Positions 1 to 7,102 of a DNA stretch of 64,000 nucleotides are shown here, one piece after another (position 1 is the stretch's first letter; every line of letters begins with the position of its first letter). Source of the DNA: Chitinophagaceae bacterium. GTDB lineage: Bacteria; Bacteroidota; Bacteroidia; Chitinophagales; Chitinophagaceae. The notes under the pieces were generated by a model. That model was not told the origin of the DNA. It saw only the letters and a list, made by a program, of their open reading frames with translations, and ran no database searches. The stretch lies in the NCBI GenBank assembly GCA_023957125.1, contig JAMLHL010000016.1, positions 46,403-110,402 on the forward strand, in the 5' to 3' direction. A program made the translations under genes and the position numbers.

Positions 1-1705
1 AAGCCCCGCCGCGGGTATAGGTGCCATCCGGATTGTACATCGGCAAAGACGGGAAGGCAGACACTTCAATATAGCGTTGAATATTGGCGCTGCGGCCCAA
101 TGCAGAATAGGGCATGTGATAATTATTGTTGGCAAATTCCATATTGTTCGACAGCTTCAGCCATTTGTAAGCCTTCAAAGATCCTTTTGCCCTGAGGTTA
201 TAAGAACGGTAAGTATCGGGATCGAAATTGTATATCCCGCCAAAATCATATAAGCGTCCTGATACAAAGAAATCGGATTTTTCGTTACCACCCGAAACGC
301 TCAGGTTATGATCATGTGTAAAAGTGCGGTCTTTAAAAAGCAGGCTCATCCAGTCGGTATTATCATAATACTCGTAATCGCCATTGGGCAGCACTTCTGT
401 TTTCGGACCTTCACCCGATGCCTTCCAGGCTCTCATGCGCTCCAGCCAGTCATCGCTGTAAAACTGCGTATTGTTATTGATAGAGGTAGGAACGGTTCCC
501 TGGGTATTATAATAAGCCATCCTGAAATGTTCCAGCCAGGTTACCGCATCTGTAACAAACTCCGGTTTTTTTGCTAACGACTGAGAAGAATAATTCCCCG
601 TATAGTTCACAGTGGTCTTTCCTTTGGTTGGTTTTTTCGTTGTGATTAATACCACACCAAAGGAGCCTCTCGCACCATACACGGCTGCAGAGGCAGCATC
701 CTTCAATACACTCACACTTTCAATATCGTTCGGATTCAAAAAAGAAGGATCACCTTCAACCCCGTCAATGAGAACCAAAGCATTTCCACCCTGCCCTATG
801 GATGTTTTACCCCGAACATTGAAGGATGCCGACCGGGTAGGCTTCCCGTCTTCCAGGAACAGATTCAGGTTGGGTACAACGCCCTGCAGGGCCTGTGTGG
901 TATTGGACATAGACCGGTTCTCAAACACCTCGCTGCCGACCGACTCGACAGCCCCGGTGAGATTCACTTTCTTTTGCGTGCCATACCCTACCACCACCAC
1001 CTCACTCAAGCCGGCATTAACCGCTTTCAGGGTAATCCTGAGATCGGCTTCTTTAGTAATCAATATTTCGCTAGTTTCAAACCCTACATAAGAAAATTCA
1101 AGGCGATCGCCCGCATTTGCTTCAATAATAAATACACCTTCTTCATTGGCAACAGTAGTATTATTGCTTCCTTTCACCCGCACCGTGGCGCCCGGCAAGA
1201 CATTTCCCTGCTCATCTGTGATCTTACCCCGGATGACTACCGGAGGAATTTCAGCAGGAGCAGCTTCGGAACTTACTGCGGACTGCTGCTCCTTTTTGCG
1301 GATCACCACAGTTTTGTTAATAATAGCAAAATCAAAGGGCTGATCCGCAAAACAAATCTCAATAGCCTGCTTCACCGGTACGGCATACAGTTCCACCGAC
1401 ACCTTGCGGGCATTCCGGATCAGTCTTTTGTTGAAGAAAAACTGGTAGCCGCTTTGCCGGGTGATCTCCCGGAAAACAGATTCACAGGGCATGTTTTTCG
1501 CCCTGAGGGTAATTTGCTGGGCATAACCTCCGGCGCTTACTTTAAAGCAGGCGGCCAATACAAGAATAACAGTGAGCCTCATAATCAACAGCATTTTTTG
1601 CACCTGCTGATACTGCCGGAGAGGAAGAAACGGCAGGCGTTGGGTTTGGTTTTTCGTACTGCCACCAGTAAAATAACGACAATACGGATACGCAGTAAAT
1701 TGCAT
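1..1705 (-). CDS. SusC/RagA-type TonB-dependent receptor with STN domain (C-terminus cut off by window edge)
   Basis: This is an outer-membrane beta-barrel for TonB-driven import of oligosaccharides. Only about the first 568 residues are in the window. Reading from the minus strand I see a hydrophobic signal segment after a second Met near residue 42 (MRLTVILVLAACF), then an STN domain (residues about 60-120), a carboxypeptidase-like regulatory domain beginning VVIRGKITDEQGNVLPGA, the SusC hallmark VVVVGYGTQKK, and the plug domain with the motif DGVEGDPSFLNPNDIESVSV. The start at 1705 is the first in-frame ATG after the FecR gene; a start closer to the signal segment is equally possible. The STN domain and the upstream sigma/FecR pair mean transcription is probably controlled by trans-envelope signalling. 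Substrate cannot be inferred because the partner SusD and enzymes lie outside the window. Confidence 0.93.
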   Translation of the reverse strand, partial: MQFTAYPYCRYFTGGSTKNQTQRLPFLPLRQYQQVQKMLLIMRLTVILVLAACFKVSAGGYAQQITLRAKNMPCESVFREITRQSGYQFFFNKRLIRNARKVSVELYAVPVKQAIEICFADQPFDFAIINKTVVIRKKEQQSAVSSEAAPAEIPPVVIRGKITDEQGNVLPGATVRVKGSNNTTVANEEGVFIIEANAGDRLEFSYVGFETSEILITKEADLRITLKAVNAGLSEVVVVGYGTQKKVNLTGAVESVGSEVFENRSMSNTTQALQGVVPNLNLFLEDGKPTRSASFNVRGKTSIGQGGNALVLIDGVEGDPSFLNPNDIESVSVLKDAASAAVYGARGSFGVVLITTKKPTKGKTTVNYTGNYSSQSLAKKPEFVTDAVTWLEHFRMAYYNTQGTVPTSINNNTQFYSDDWLERMRAWKASGEGPKTEVLPNGDYEYYDNTDWMSLLFKDRTFTHDHNLSVSGGNEKSDFFVSGRLYDFGGIYNFDPDTYRSYNLRAKGSLKAYKWLKLSNNMEFANNNYHMPYSALGRSANIQRYIEVSAFPSLPMYNPDGTYTRGGA

Positions 1706-1819
1706 AACTTTGTTTTTTGGGTGATTAAATATCAGTCTTTGCCGATTGTATATATTTTGACCCATATTCCGGCCGGCAGTGTTCCACCACTACCGGCTTT
1801 CCTATGAGCCGGAAAAAAC

Positions 1820-3019
1820 TTATTGCCTGTTGCCCGCAGCAGCGGGTTTGACCTCTACCACACCATTCCGGATGGTTGCCCTGATATCACTATACCGGAT
1901 AATATCCAGGAATTCCGACAATTTCACATCGCGGGAGATGCCCCCATTCAGGGTATCCGGGGGAATGCCTTGTGGATATTCCACCCTGATGTCGTACCAA
2001 CGCTCCGCCTGTCGCATCACGGCTTTTACGTCCGCATTTTTAAAATGGAAGACCCCGTTTTTCCAGGCCATCACCAGCTCCAGATCTACATCTTTATTTA
2101 CTTCAATTTTATCATTTACTTTCGCCTGCTGACCCGGCAGTATCACCACCGGTTCAGCAGAAGCAGTACTCACTCTCACCATACCTTCCAGCAGGGTTAC
2201 TTTCGTATCCGGCTCATCATCGTAGGCATTGATATTAAAATGAGTGCCCAGCACCTGCACTTCAGCAGAACCGCCCGATCCACGATTTATCTTTACGGTA
2301 AAAGGAAGTTTTCCCCCTTTTTGATTTTTAAGCGCAGCCACCTCAAAATAAGCCTCACCGGTCACCTCGACTTTACGAACTCCATCCCTAAAATGAACCG
2401 GATAATACAAGGATGACGCGGCATTCAGCCATACTTTCGTTCCATCCGATAAGATGAGCTTATACTGCCGGCCTCGTGGCGTAACAATAGAATTATAGGC
2501 AACTAAACCTGCAACATCCTCCTTCCCCGTATAAGTCAATGTCCCGTCCCTGTTGAAAACAGACCGTCCTCCCTGCAATATTATTGTTCCGTCTGACGCG
2601 GTATCCAACAGAATCTTTTGACCGTCTGACAAGGTAAGAATGGCACCGGTTTTCCCGGGTGGGGCATCATTGCTATCCCGAACCGTAGCTACCAGTTCCA
2701 CCGGTTGTTTTTTTGCATGGCTCCCGGAAAGTACGATCCACGCAGCAGCAGAACCCAGTACCAGCACAGCGGCGGCTACTTTCCACCATGAAATTCTCGC
2801 AGGCATTTCTATAACGTGATCTTTCTCCCCCCCGGCTATTTCCAGGGTTACCCGCTCAAATAGTTCCTCCCGGAATAAAGCCTTTTCTTCATCCGTCCAG
2901 TTCCAGTCTCCCTTTGCTTCCAATAAAGCATACCAGCGCTCTACCGCTTTTCTTTCTTCTTCGGTACACAAACCCTCCCTGTAACGTTGGAGTAAAATGA
3001 TAGCCTGCTCTTTCGTCAT
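1820..3019 (-). CDS. FecR-family anti-sigma factor
   Basis: Inner-membrane anti-sigma factor that relays binding of a glycan by the STN-SusC receptor to the cognate ECF sigma factor. The 399-residue protein has a cytoplasmic N-terminal region (1-75), one membrane helix at about 78-96 (VAAAVLVLGSAAAWIVL), and a periplasmic FecR domain with the typical RGRQYKLILSDGTKVWLNAA and EVTGEAYFEV segments, followed by a C-terminal DUF4974-like domain (about 310-390). It sits 191 bp after the sigma gene and 114 bp before SusC, the standard sigma-FecR-SusC order. Length is at the upper end of normal for the family. No oddities seen. Confidence 0.95.
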   Translation of the reverse strand: MTKEQAIILLQRYREGLCTEEERKAVERWYALLEAKGDWNWTDEEKALFREELFERVTLEIAGGEKDHVIEMPARISWWKVAAAVLVLGSAAAWIVLSGSHAKKQPVELVATVRDSNDAPPGKTGAILTLSDGQKILLDTASDGTIILQGGRSVFNRDGTLTYTGKEDVAGLVAYNSIVTPRGRQYKLILSDGTKVWLNAASSLYYPVHFRDGVRKVEVTGEAYFEVAALKNQKGGKLPFTVKINRGSGGSAEVQVLGTHFNINAYDDEPDTKVTLLEGMVRVSTASAEPVVILPGQQAKVNDKIEVNKDVDLELVMAWKNGVFHFKNADVKAVMRQAERWYDIRVEYPQGIPPDTLNGGISRDVKLSEFLDIIRYSDIRATIRNGVVEVKPAAAGNRQ

Positions 3020-3210
3020 AATTATACAAATAAGCGCTACATATGCTCGCTCTTTTTATAAGTTACACGAACAAGACAATAGTAGTAGATAGAGAAGAAA
3101 ATATTATTATCGGGATGTATGGTTGGACAGTTTTTGGTTTATAGTTTATAGTTTTTCATTTTGGGTCTTTTGTTTGAGAAAACTATCAACTACCAATATC
3201 AGCGACCGGT

Positions 3211-3795
3211 TCAAAAGAATCCTGATACCAGGTTTACCAACAGCAATACGGTGAGCTCGCTTACAGAAGCACGAAGCGATTTGAGAGCATTGCTTACTTG
3301 TTTCCTGACGGTATTCTCCGCTATACCAAGCCGGTCCGCAATTTCTTTATACGACATCTTTTCATTCCGGCTCAAAAGATATACCTCCCGCATTTTGGGA
3401 GGCAGACTCGCAACAGCCCCCTCTACTGCATGTTGCAGTTCCCTGTATTCGCAATATAAAGCGGGATCGCCGGCTTCCGTCTGGAAACTGTCAGACAGGG
3501 TTTGTAAATAATGATTACGGCTGATATTTTTTTCCAGATAACGGATGGCGATATTGCGAACGCTTTTCAGAAGATAACCTGTCAGCGTACTTTTCAGTTC
3601 AATTTCCTTCCTGCGTTTCCAGATGGAAACAAACACTTCCTGAACAATATCGCGGGCGTCTTCCCGTGAGTGGAGGATTTTCAAAACCTGTAACGACAAC
3701 CGCTCCCAATGCCTCTCGTATATTTCCGCAAACGCTTTTGCATCGCCGTCGCGAAGCAACTGCATCAAAGCATCATCAGTTAGTTTATGATACAT
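3211..3795 (-). CDS. ECF RNA polymerase sigma factor
   Basis: Sigma-70 family factor of the extracytoplasmic-function type, 194 residues. Region 2 is visible at about 10-75 (DAKAFAEIYERHWERLSLQV, then DIVQEVFVSIWKRRKE) and region 4 at about 130-180 (LPPKMREVYLLSR, then SYKEIADRLGIAENTVRKQV, the helix-turn-helix that reads the -35 element). It is upstream of, and on the same strand as, the FecR and SusC genes, so it most likely drives this receptor locus when released by FecR. The C-terminal tail (LTVLLLVNLVSGFF) is hydrophobic, as often seen in this Bacteroidota subgroup. Confidence 0.95.
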   Translation of the reverse strand: MYHKLTDDALMQLLRDGDAKAFAEIYERHWERLSLQVLKILHSREDARDIVQEVFVSIWKRRKEIELKSTLTGYLLKSVRNIAIRYLEKNISRNHYLQTLSDSFQTEAGDPALYCEYRELQHAVEGAVASLPPKMREVYLLSRNEKMSYKEIADRLGIAENTVRKQVSNALKSLRASVSELTVLLLVNLVSGFF

Positions 3796-4111
3796 AGAAG
3801 AAATAAATTAAACAAGCAATAGTCAAATGTATAAAATAAAAATCATAATTCCGTGGAGGAAAAGGGCAGAATAAAAAGCATGTATCGTGCCTACAGCACT
3901 CGGTGTTCCATAGACGCCCTTCGTCTCCGGAATAAATTCCGGAGTTATTAAATGCAGTCAGTTCTACAAACTTTCTCGCTGACGCGTGATATCCGCGCCA
4001 GGGCGGCAGCGGCCCGCCGTGGGCAGCATCGAACCGCCCACATGAAGCAATGCAATACGAAAATTTGGAATGCTCCTTCTAAATCCCCGCTGAAATTCGT
4101 ATTTTTACTAA
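3796..4111. other. Intergenic region with one strong palindrome
   Basis: No gene is recognised. The region separates the divergent sigma gene and Uma2 gene. At 3935-3954 it holds a perfect inverted repeat, CTCCGGAATAAATTCCGGAG, within a stretch of short words (cctacagcactcggtgttcc, then cgccagggcggcagcggcc) that look like a worn dispersed repeat rather than coding DNA. Confidence 0.5.
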
Positions 4112-4705
4112 ATGGAAATTAAGGAACCAGCCGTTGCCTACGGCAAACAAAAATTTACCATTGAAGAATACCTTGTAATGGAAGAAGCAGCCATTGAAAA
4201 GCATGAATATTACAGAGGTGATATCTTCGCCATGTCTGGAGCAAAAATGCCGCACATCAGGATCTCGAGAAACCTGCTTGTTGAGCTGACGAATAAATTA
4301 ATTGGCAAACGATGCCAGCCATACGGAAGTGATATGCGCATCCATATCAAAGCTAATACGCTTTTTACTTACCCCGATATTTCCATTATCTGCGGAGAAC
4401 CGGAAACGCTGAACAACGACAACTGGAATGTGGTAAACCCGGCGGTAATCATTGAGATACTCTCTCCATCTACCAAAAACTACGACCATGGTGAAAAGTT
4501 TAAGCTATACCGTGAGATTCCCACATTGAAAGAATACATCCTGATGGATGCCGAAAACGTGCATATTGAAATATTCCGGCGGAACGAGTCTGATTGCTGG
4601 GAATTGGAAGAATACAACGCAACGGAACAAGCCCTTTACATCAGAACGATTCATGAAAATATTTCCATAGCAGCCATATATACAGGCGTAAAATGGGATG
4701 CGTAG
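4112..4705 (+). CDS. Uma2 family endonuclease-like protein (DUF820)
   Basis: Protein of 197 residues with the restriction-endonuclease-like fold of the Uma2/DUF820 family, which is common in cyanobacteria and Bacteroidota and mostly uncharacterised. The PD-(D/E)xK core is visible: a conserved Asp in the strand [12 protein letters not shown] (about residues 86-97), then the family signature [15 protein letters not shown] with the catalytic Glu and Lys around 111-122, and a following helix [18 protein letters not shown]. The N-terminal [20 protein letters not shown] is also typical. A nuclease activity is expected from the fold, but the biological role is unknown; the gene family often occurs near mobile or toxin genes, as here. 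A start further upstream is not available. Confidence 0.88.
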   Translation: MEIKEPAVAYGKQKFTIEEYLVMEEAAIEKHEYYRGDIFAMSGAKMPHIRISRNLLVELTNKLIGKRCQPYGSDMRIHIKANTLFTYPDISIICGEPETLNNDNWNVVNPAVIIEILSPSTKNYDHGEKFKLYREIPTLKEYILMDAENVHIEIFRRNESDCWELEEYNATEQALYIRTIHENISIAAIYTGVKWDA

Positions 4706-4819
4706 CGCATAAACACATTCCTCCTGTCCTGACGAATGGAAGCAGTAATGCGACAGCGACCCTACCAAAGTCAGCGAACGAATGCTAACTCGACAATTCT
4801 TTGTAAATTCACACACTAA

Positions 4820-5286
4820 ATGAAACAACGGATTTACATAGACACTTCGGTAGTTGGAGGCTACTTTGACGAAGAGTTTAAAGAAGCTACAACAGCCCTC
4901 TTTGATCGGCTTGAAAACGGAGAAATTACTTTTGTAGTTTCAGACTTACTTGACCTTGAGAATTGATAAACGCACCACAAAAAGTTAGGGAGCTACTTCA
5001 CAACTATTCGGCTGACAAATTCTTTCGTATAGAATTGACTGAAGAAGCAATTAAACTTGCGGGCACATACATTTCGGAAAATGTAGTTGGAAAAACAAGT
5101 TTAGAAGATTGCAGACACGTTGCATTAGCAACAATAAATAAGGTGGACGTTTTAGCGAGTTGGAATTTTAAACATATTGTTAATCTGGACAGAATAAAAG
5201 GCTATAATTCGGTAAACCTTAAATTAGGTTATCAAATGATAGAAATTAGGAGTCCAAAAGACCTTATAAATTATGAAAACGATTAA
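4820..5286 (+). pseudogene. VapC-like PIN-domain toxin interrupted by a frameshift
   Basis: PIN-domain RNase toxin of a type II toxin-antitoxin pair, split over two frames. Frame one (4820-4966) encodes MKQRIYIDTSVVGGYFDEEF, with the first catalytic Asp in YIDTS, and stops at TGA 4964-4966 directly after SDLLDLEN. Frame two (from about 4963 to 5286) continues with LINAPQKVRELL, then ISENVVGKTSLEDCRHVALA and KVDVLASWNFKHIVNL, which carry the remaining acidic residues of the PIN site. Removing two bases (aa at 4961-4962) restores an uninterrupted protein of about 155 residues. Either the toxin is inactivated or the base calls are wrong at this point. It overlaps the start of the small downstream gene, as toxin-antitoxin pairs often do. 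Confidence 0.8.
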
Positions 5287-5434
5287 AAAAGAAAAAACTT
5301 TTGACGCAGTAAAAATGATGCGTGACATTCGGGACAAAATAAGCTCCGAAACTCAGAATATGACTTTTGCCGAATTGAAAGAATATATCCAGACCAAAAT
5401 CAAAGAAAGCAAATTGAAACCCGTTGGACAATAA
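5273..5434 (+). CDS. Small putative antitoxin partner of the PIN toxin
   Basis: A 53-residue charged protein (MKTIKKEKTFDAVKMMRDIR at the N-terminus, ending KESKLKPVGQ). Its ATG at 5273 lies inside the last codons of the PIN gene (overlap of 14 bases), which argues for translational coupling. Small proteins with the pattern KTxDxVKMxRDIRDKI and FAELKEYI are often found next to PIN toxins in Bacteroidota and are presumed antitoxins or antitoxin-like companions. I have no direct evidence of antitoxin activity; the assignment rests on size, composition and position. Confidence 0.7.
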   Translation: MKTIKKEKTFDAVKMMRDIRDKISSETQNMTFAELKEYIQTKIKESKLKPVGQ

Positions 5435-5564
5435 TGCACTACTGCTTACATTGGTATTGCCAATAGTAGGGCTGGACATCGGAGCAATCAGCAGTGGTAA
5501 TTCTATTGTACTGCAGTTCGCGGCTTGACGAATAAAGTCCAGTTTTAGTTCTTAATATTTTTTT

Positions 5565-5766
5565 CGGTGGGTGATGACACCACACCGATAGTGACGGACT
5601 GATCTCTCCTACTGGAGGATGTCGCCACCCGCCGGTTTCAGACGCCCTTTTCCCCTACTGGTGCCGGTTTCGCCACCCACCAGCATAAGTGATCCTCAGG
5701 CAAATTACATTTGCATAATATTTCACTCATAAAAAATTTTACCACCTTTGAAAATACAAGGTTTTT
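5565..5766. repeat. REP-like hairpin block A with a RAYT-leader remnant
   Basis: One 23-base hairpin unit (5565-5587, beginning CGGTGGGTGATGACACC) is followed by a conserved spacer and two hairpins of opposite sense (about 5612-5635 and 5658-5682, the latter ending CACCCACCAG). The next 60 bases resemble the leader and pre-start sequence of the transposase gene at 6000-6040 (tatttcac then cataaaaaattttaccacc against gtatgaaaaatgttgccac), but no transposase follows. It looks like a copy of the element's left end without the gene. Confidence 0.75.
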
Positions 5767-5767
5767 T

Positions 5768-5963
5768 CGGTGGGTGATGACACCACACCGATAGTGAGAT
5801 TCTTTCCGGCGGGTGAAGATACCACGCCGATAGTGAATTTCTTTCCGGTGCGTGAGGATACGACGCCGATAGTGAATGACTGATCTCTCCTATTGGAGGA
5901 TGTCGCCACCTGCCGGTTTCAAACGCCCTTTCCTCCTACTGGTGCGGTGTCTTCACCCACCAG
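5768..5963. repeat. REP-like hairpin array B, directly upstream of the RAYT gene
   Basis: Three direct copies of a 39-bp unit (hairpins at 5768-5790, 5807-5829 and 5846-5868) are followed by the same inverted module as in block A (hairpins about 5892-5915 and 5939-5963). Each unit is a 23-base imperfect palindrome plus a spacer close to ATAGTGAAATTCTTTC. Base changes between copies are compensated across the stems, for example CGGTG/CACCG against CGGCG/CGCCG, so the hairpin rather than the sequence is conserved. Confidence 0.85.
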
Positions 5964-6057
5964 CATAAGTGATCATTAATCAAGCTATCTTTGTTGAATA
6001 TTTCACGTATGAAAAATGTTGCCACTTATGAATATACAACACAAAAGACAAGGGCAG

Positions 6058-6573
6058 ATGGAACTGCAGGACGTGTATTTTTACACAGACACCATCGTTG
6101 ATTTCAAACTTCTGCCCAGGGATGACAATATAAAACTCATTATTATCCAATCCCTCTGTTATCTGGTTGAGCAAAAACTAGTAAAAGTTTTTGGCTATGT
6201 AATAATGCCTAATCATATTCATCTGATATGGACACACCTGAAGCAGAATGGAAAGGAAAGCCCCGCAGGTAGCTTTACAAAATTTACGGCTCATCAAATA
6301 AAAAAATACCTGTACCAAACCGATCCCCTCAATTTACTTAATTATTCATTGAACAAAATTGATCGTAAGTATCAATTCTGGAAGCGGGATCCTCTGGCTG
6401 TGCCATTAAGCACAATAAAAATATTAGAACAGAAACTGGAATACATTCATAACAATCCGGTTGTGGAAAAATGGGCTTTATGCAAACTACCCGAAGAATA
6501 CCGTTGGAGCAGTGCAAAGTTCTATATAGAAAATACAGACGAATTTAATTTCTTGTCACATTACAAGGATTGA
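6058..6573 (+). CDS. REP-associated tyrosine transposase (RAYT, Y1_Tnp/DUF1568 family)
   Basis: Single-strand DNA transposase of the HUH superfamily, about 171 residues from the start MELQDVYFY at 6058. I prefer this start because AAGGG lies just upstream and known relatives begin with similar words; a longer in-frame start exists at 6016. The HUH motif is clear in YVIMPNHIHLIW (the two His about residues 53 and 55 of this form), a candidate catalytic Tyr lies in the helix FTAHQIKKYLYQ, and the family signatures YIHNNPV and YRWSSAKFY follow. RAYTs recognise and cut hairpin REP sequences and are usually single-copy, domesticated genes. Here the gene lies between hairpin arrays B and C, which are its presumed substrates. 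Confidence 0.92.
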   Translation: MELQDVYFYTDTIVDFKLLPRDDNIKLIIIQSLCYLVEQKLVKVFGYVIMPNHIHLIWTHLKQNGKESPAGSFTKFTAHQIKKYLYQTDPLNLLNYSLNKIDRKYQFWKRDPLAVPLSTIKILEQKLEYIHNNPVVEKWALCKLPEEYRWSSAKFYIENTDEFNFLSHYKD

Positions 6574-6578
6574 TCTTT

Positions 6579-6852
6579 CGGTGGGTGATGACGCCACACC
6601 GATAGTGAGATTCTTTTCGGTGGGTGATGACACCTCACCGATAGTGAAATTCTTTTCTGTGGATGAAGACATCTCACCGATAGTAAAATTCTTTCCGGTG
6701 GATGAAGACACCATACCGATAGTGAATTTCTTTCCGGTGGGTGATGACACCACACCGATAGTTAAGGACTGATCTCTCCTACTGGAGGATGTCGCCACCC
6801 GCCGGTTTCAAACGCCCCTTTTCCCTACTGGTGCGGTGTCTTCACCCACCAG
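6579..6852. repeat. REP-like hairpin array C1, five 39-bp units plus inverted module
   Basis: Five direct 39-bp units begin five bases after the RAYT stop codon (hairpins start at 6579, 6618, 6657, 6696 and 6735), followed by the inverted module (final hairpin 6828-6852). Stem changes are again partly compensated: GGTG/CACC in most units becomes GATG/CATC in the third. Because 39 is a multiple of three, several frames stay open through the array and give repetitive false ORFs. Confidence 0.88.
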
Positions 6853-6896
6853 CATAAGTGATCCTCAGGCAAATTACATTTGCATAATGTTTTTTT

Positions 6897-7043
6897 CGGT
6901 GGGTGAAAACACCACGCCGATAGTAAAATTCTTTCCGGTCAGTGAAAACAGCACACCGATAGTGAAATTCTTTCCGGTGGATGAAGACAACTCACCGATA
7001 GTGAGGTACTTATTTCCCCTACTGGTGTGGTGTCATCCACCAG
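6897..7043. repeat. REP-like hairpin array C2, three units plus closing inverted hairpin
   Basis: Three further 39-bp units (hairpins 6897-6919, 6936-6958, 6975-6997) and a closing inverted hairpin at 7022-7043 (CTGGTGTGG...CCACCAG). The array starts after a second copy of the leader-like word gcaaattacatttgcataat. It ends 60 bp from the stop codon of the beta-helix gene, so transcripts of that gene would run into a set of strong hairpins. Confidence 0.85.
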
Positions 7044-7102
7044 CAAAAACAGATCCAATAAAAAAGAAAAGAACACAATTGCAACATTGAAGCACACAGC
7101 TT

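Noticed and set aside
974..1807. 277-codon plus-strand open frame at the left end
   Set aside because: Antisense to the SusC STN and regulatory domains, which are well supported on the minus strand.
5565..7043. CRISPR array
   Set aside because: Units are adjacent with a constant 39-bp period and similar spacers, not unique spacers; no cas genes are nearby.
6556..7090. Open frames giving repetitive peptides (GDDTTPIVKFFPV type) on both strands
   Set aside because: They arise because the 39-bp hairpin unit is a multiple of three; the signal is at the DNA-fold level, with covarying stems, not at the protein level.
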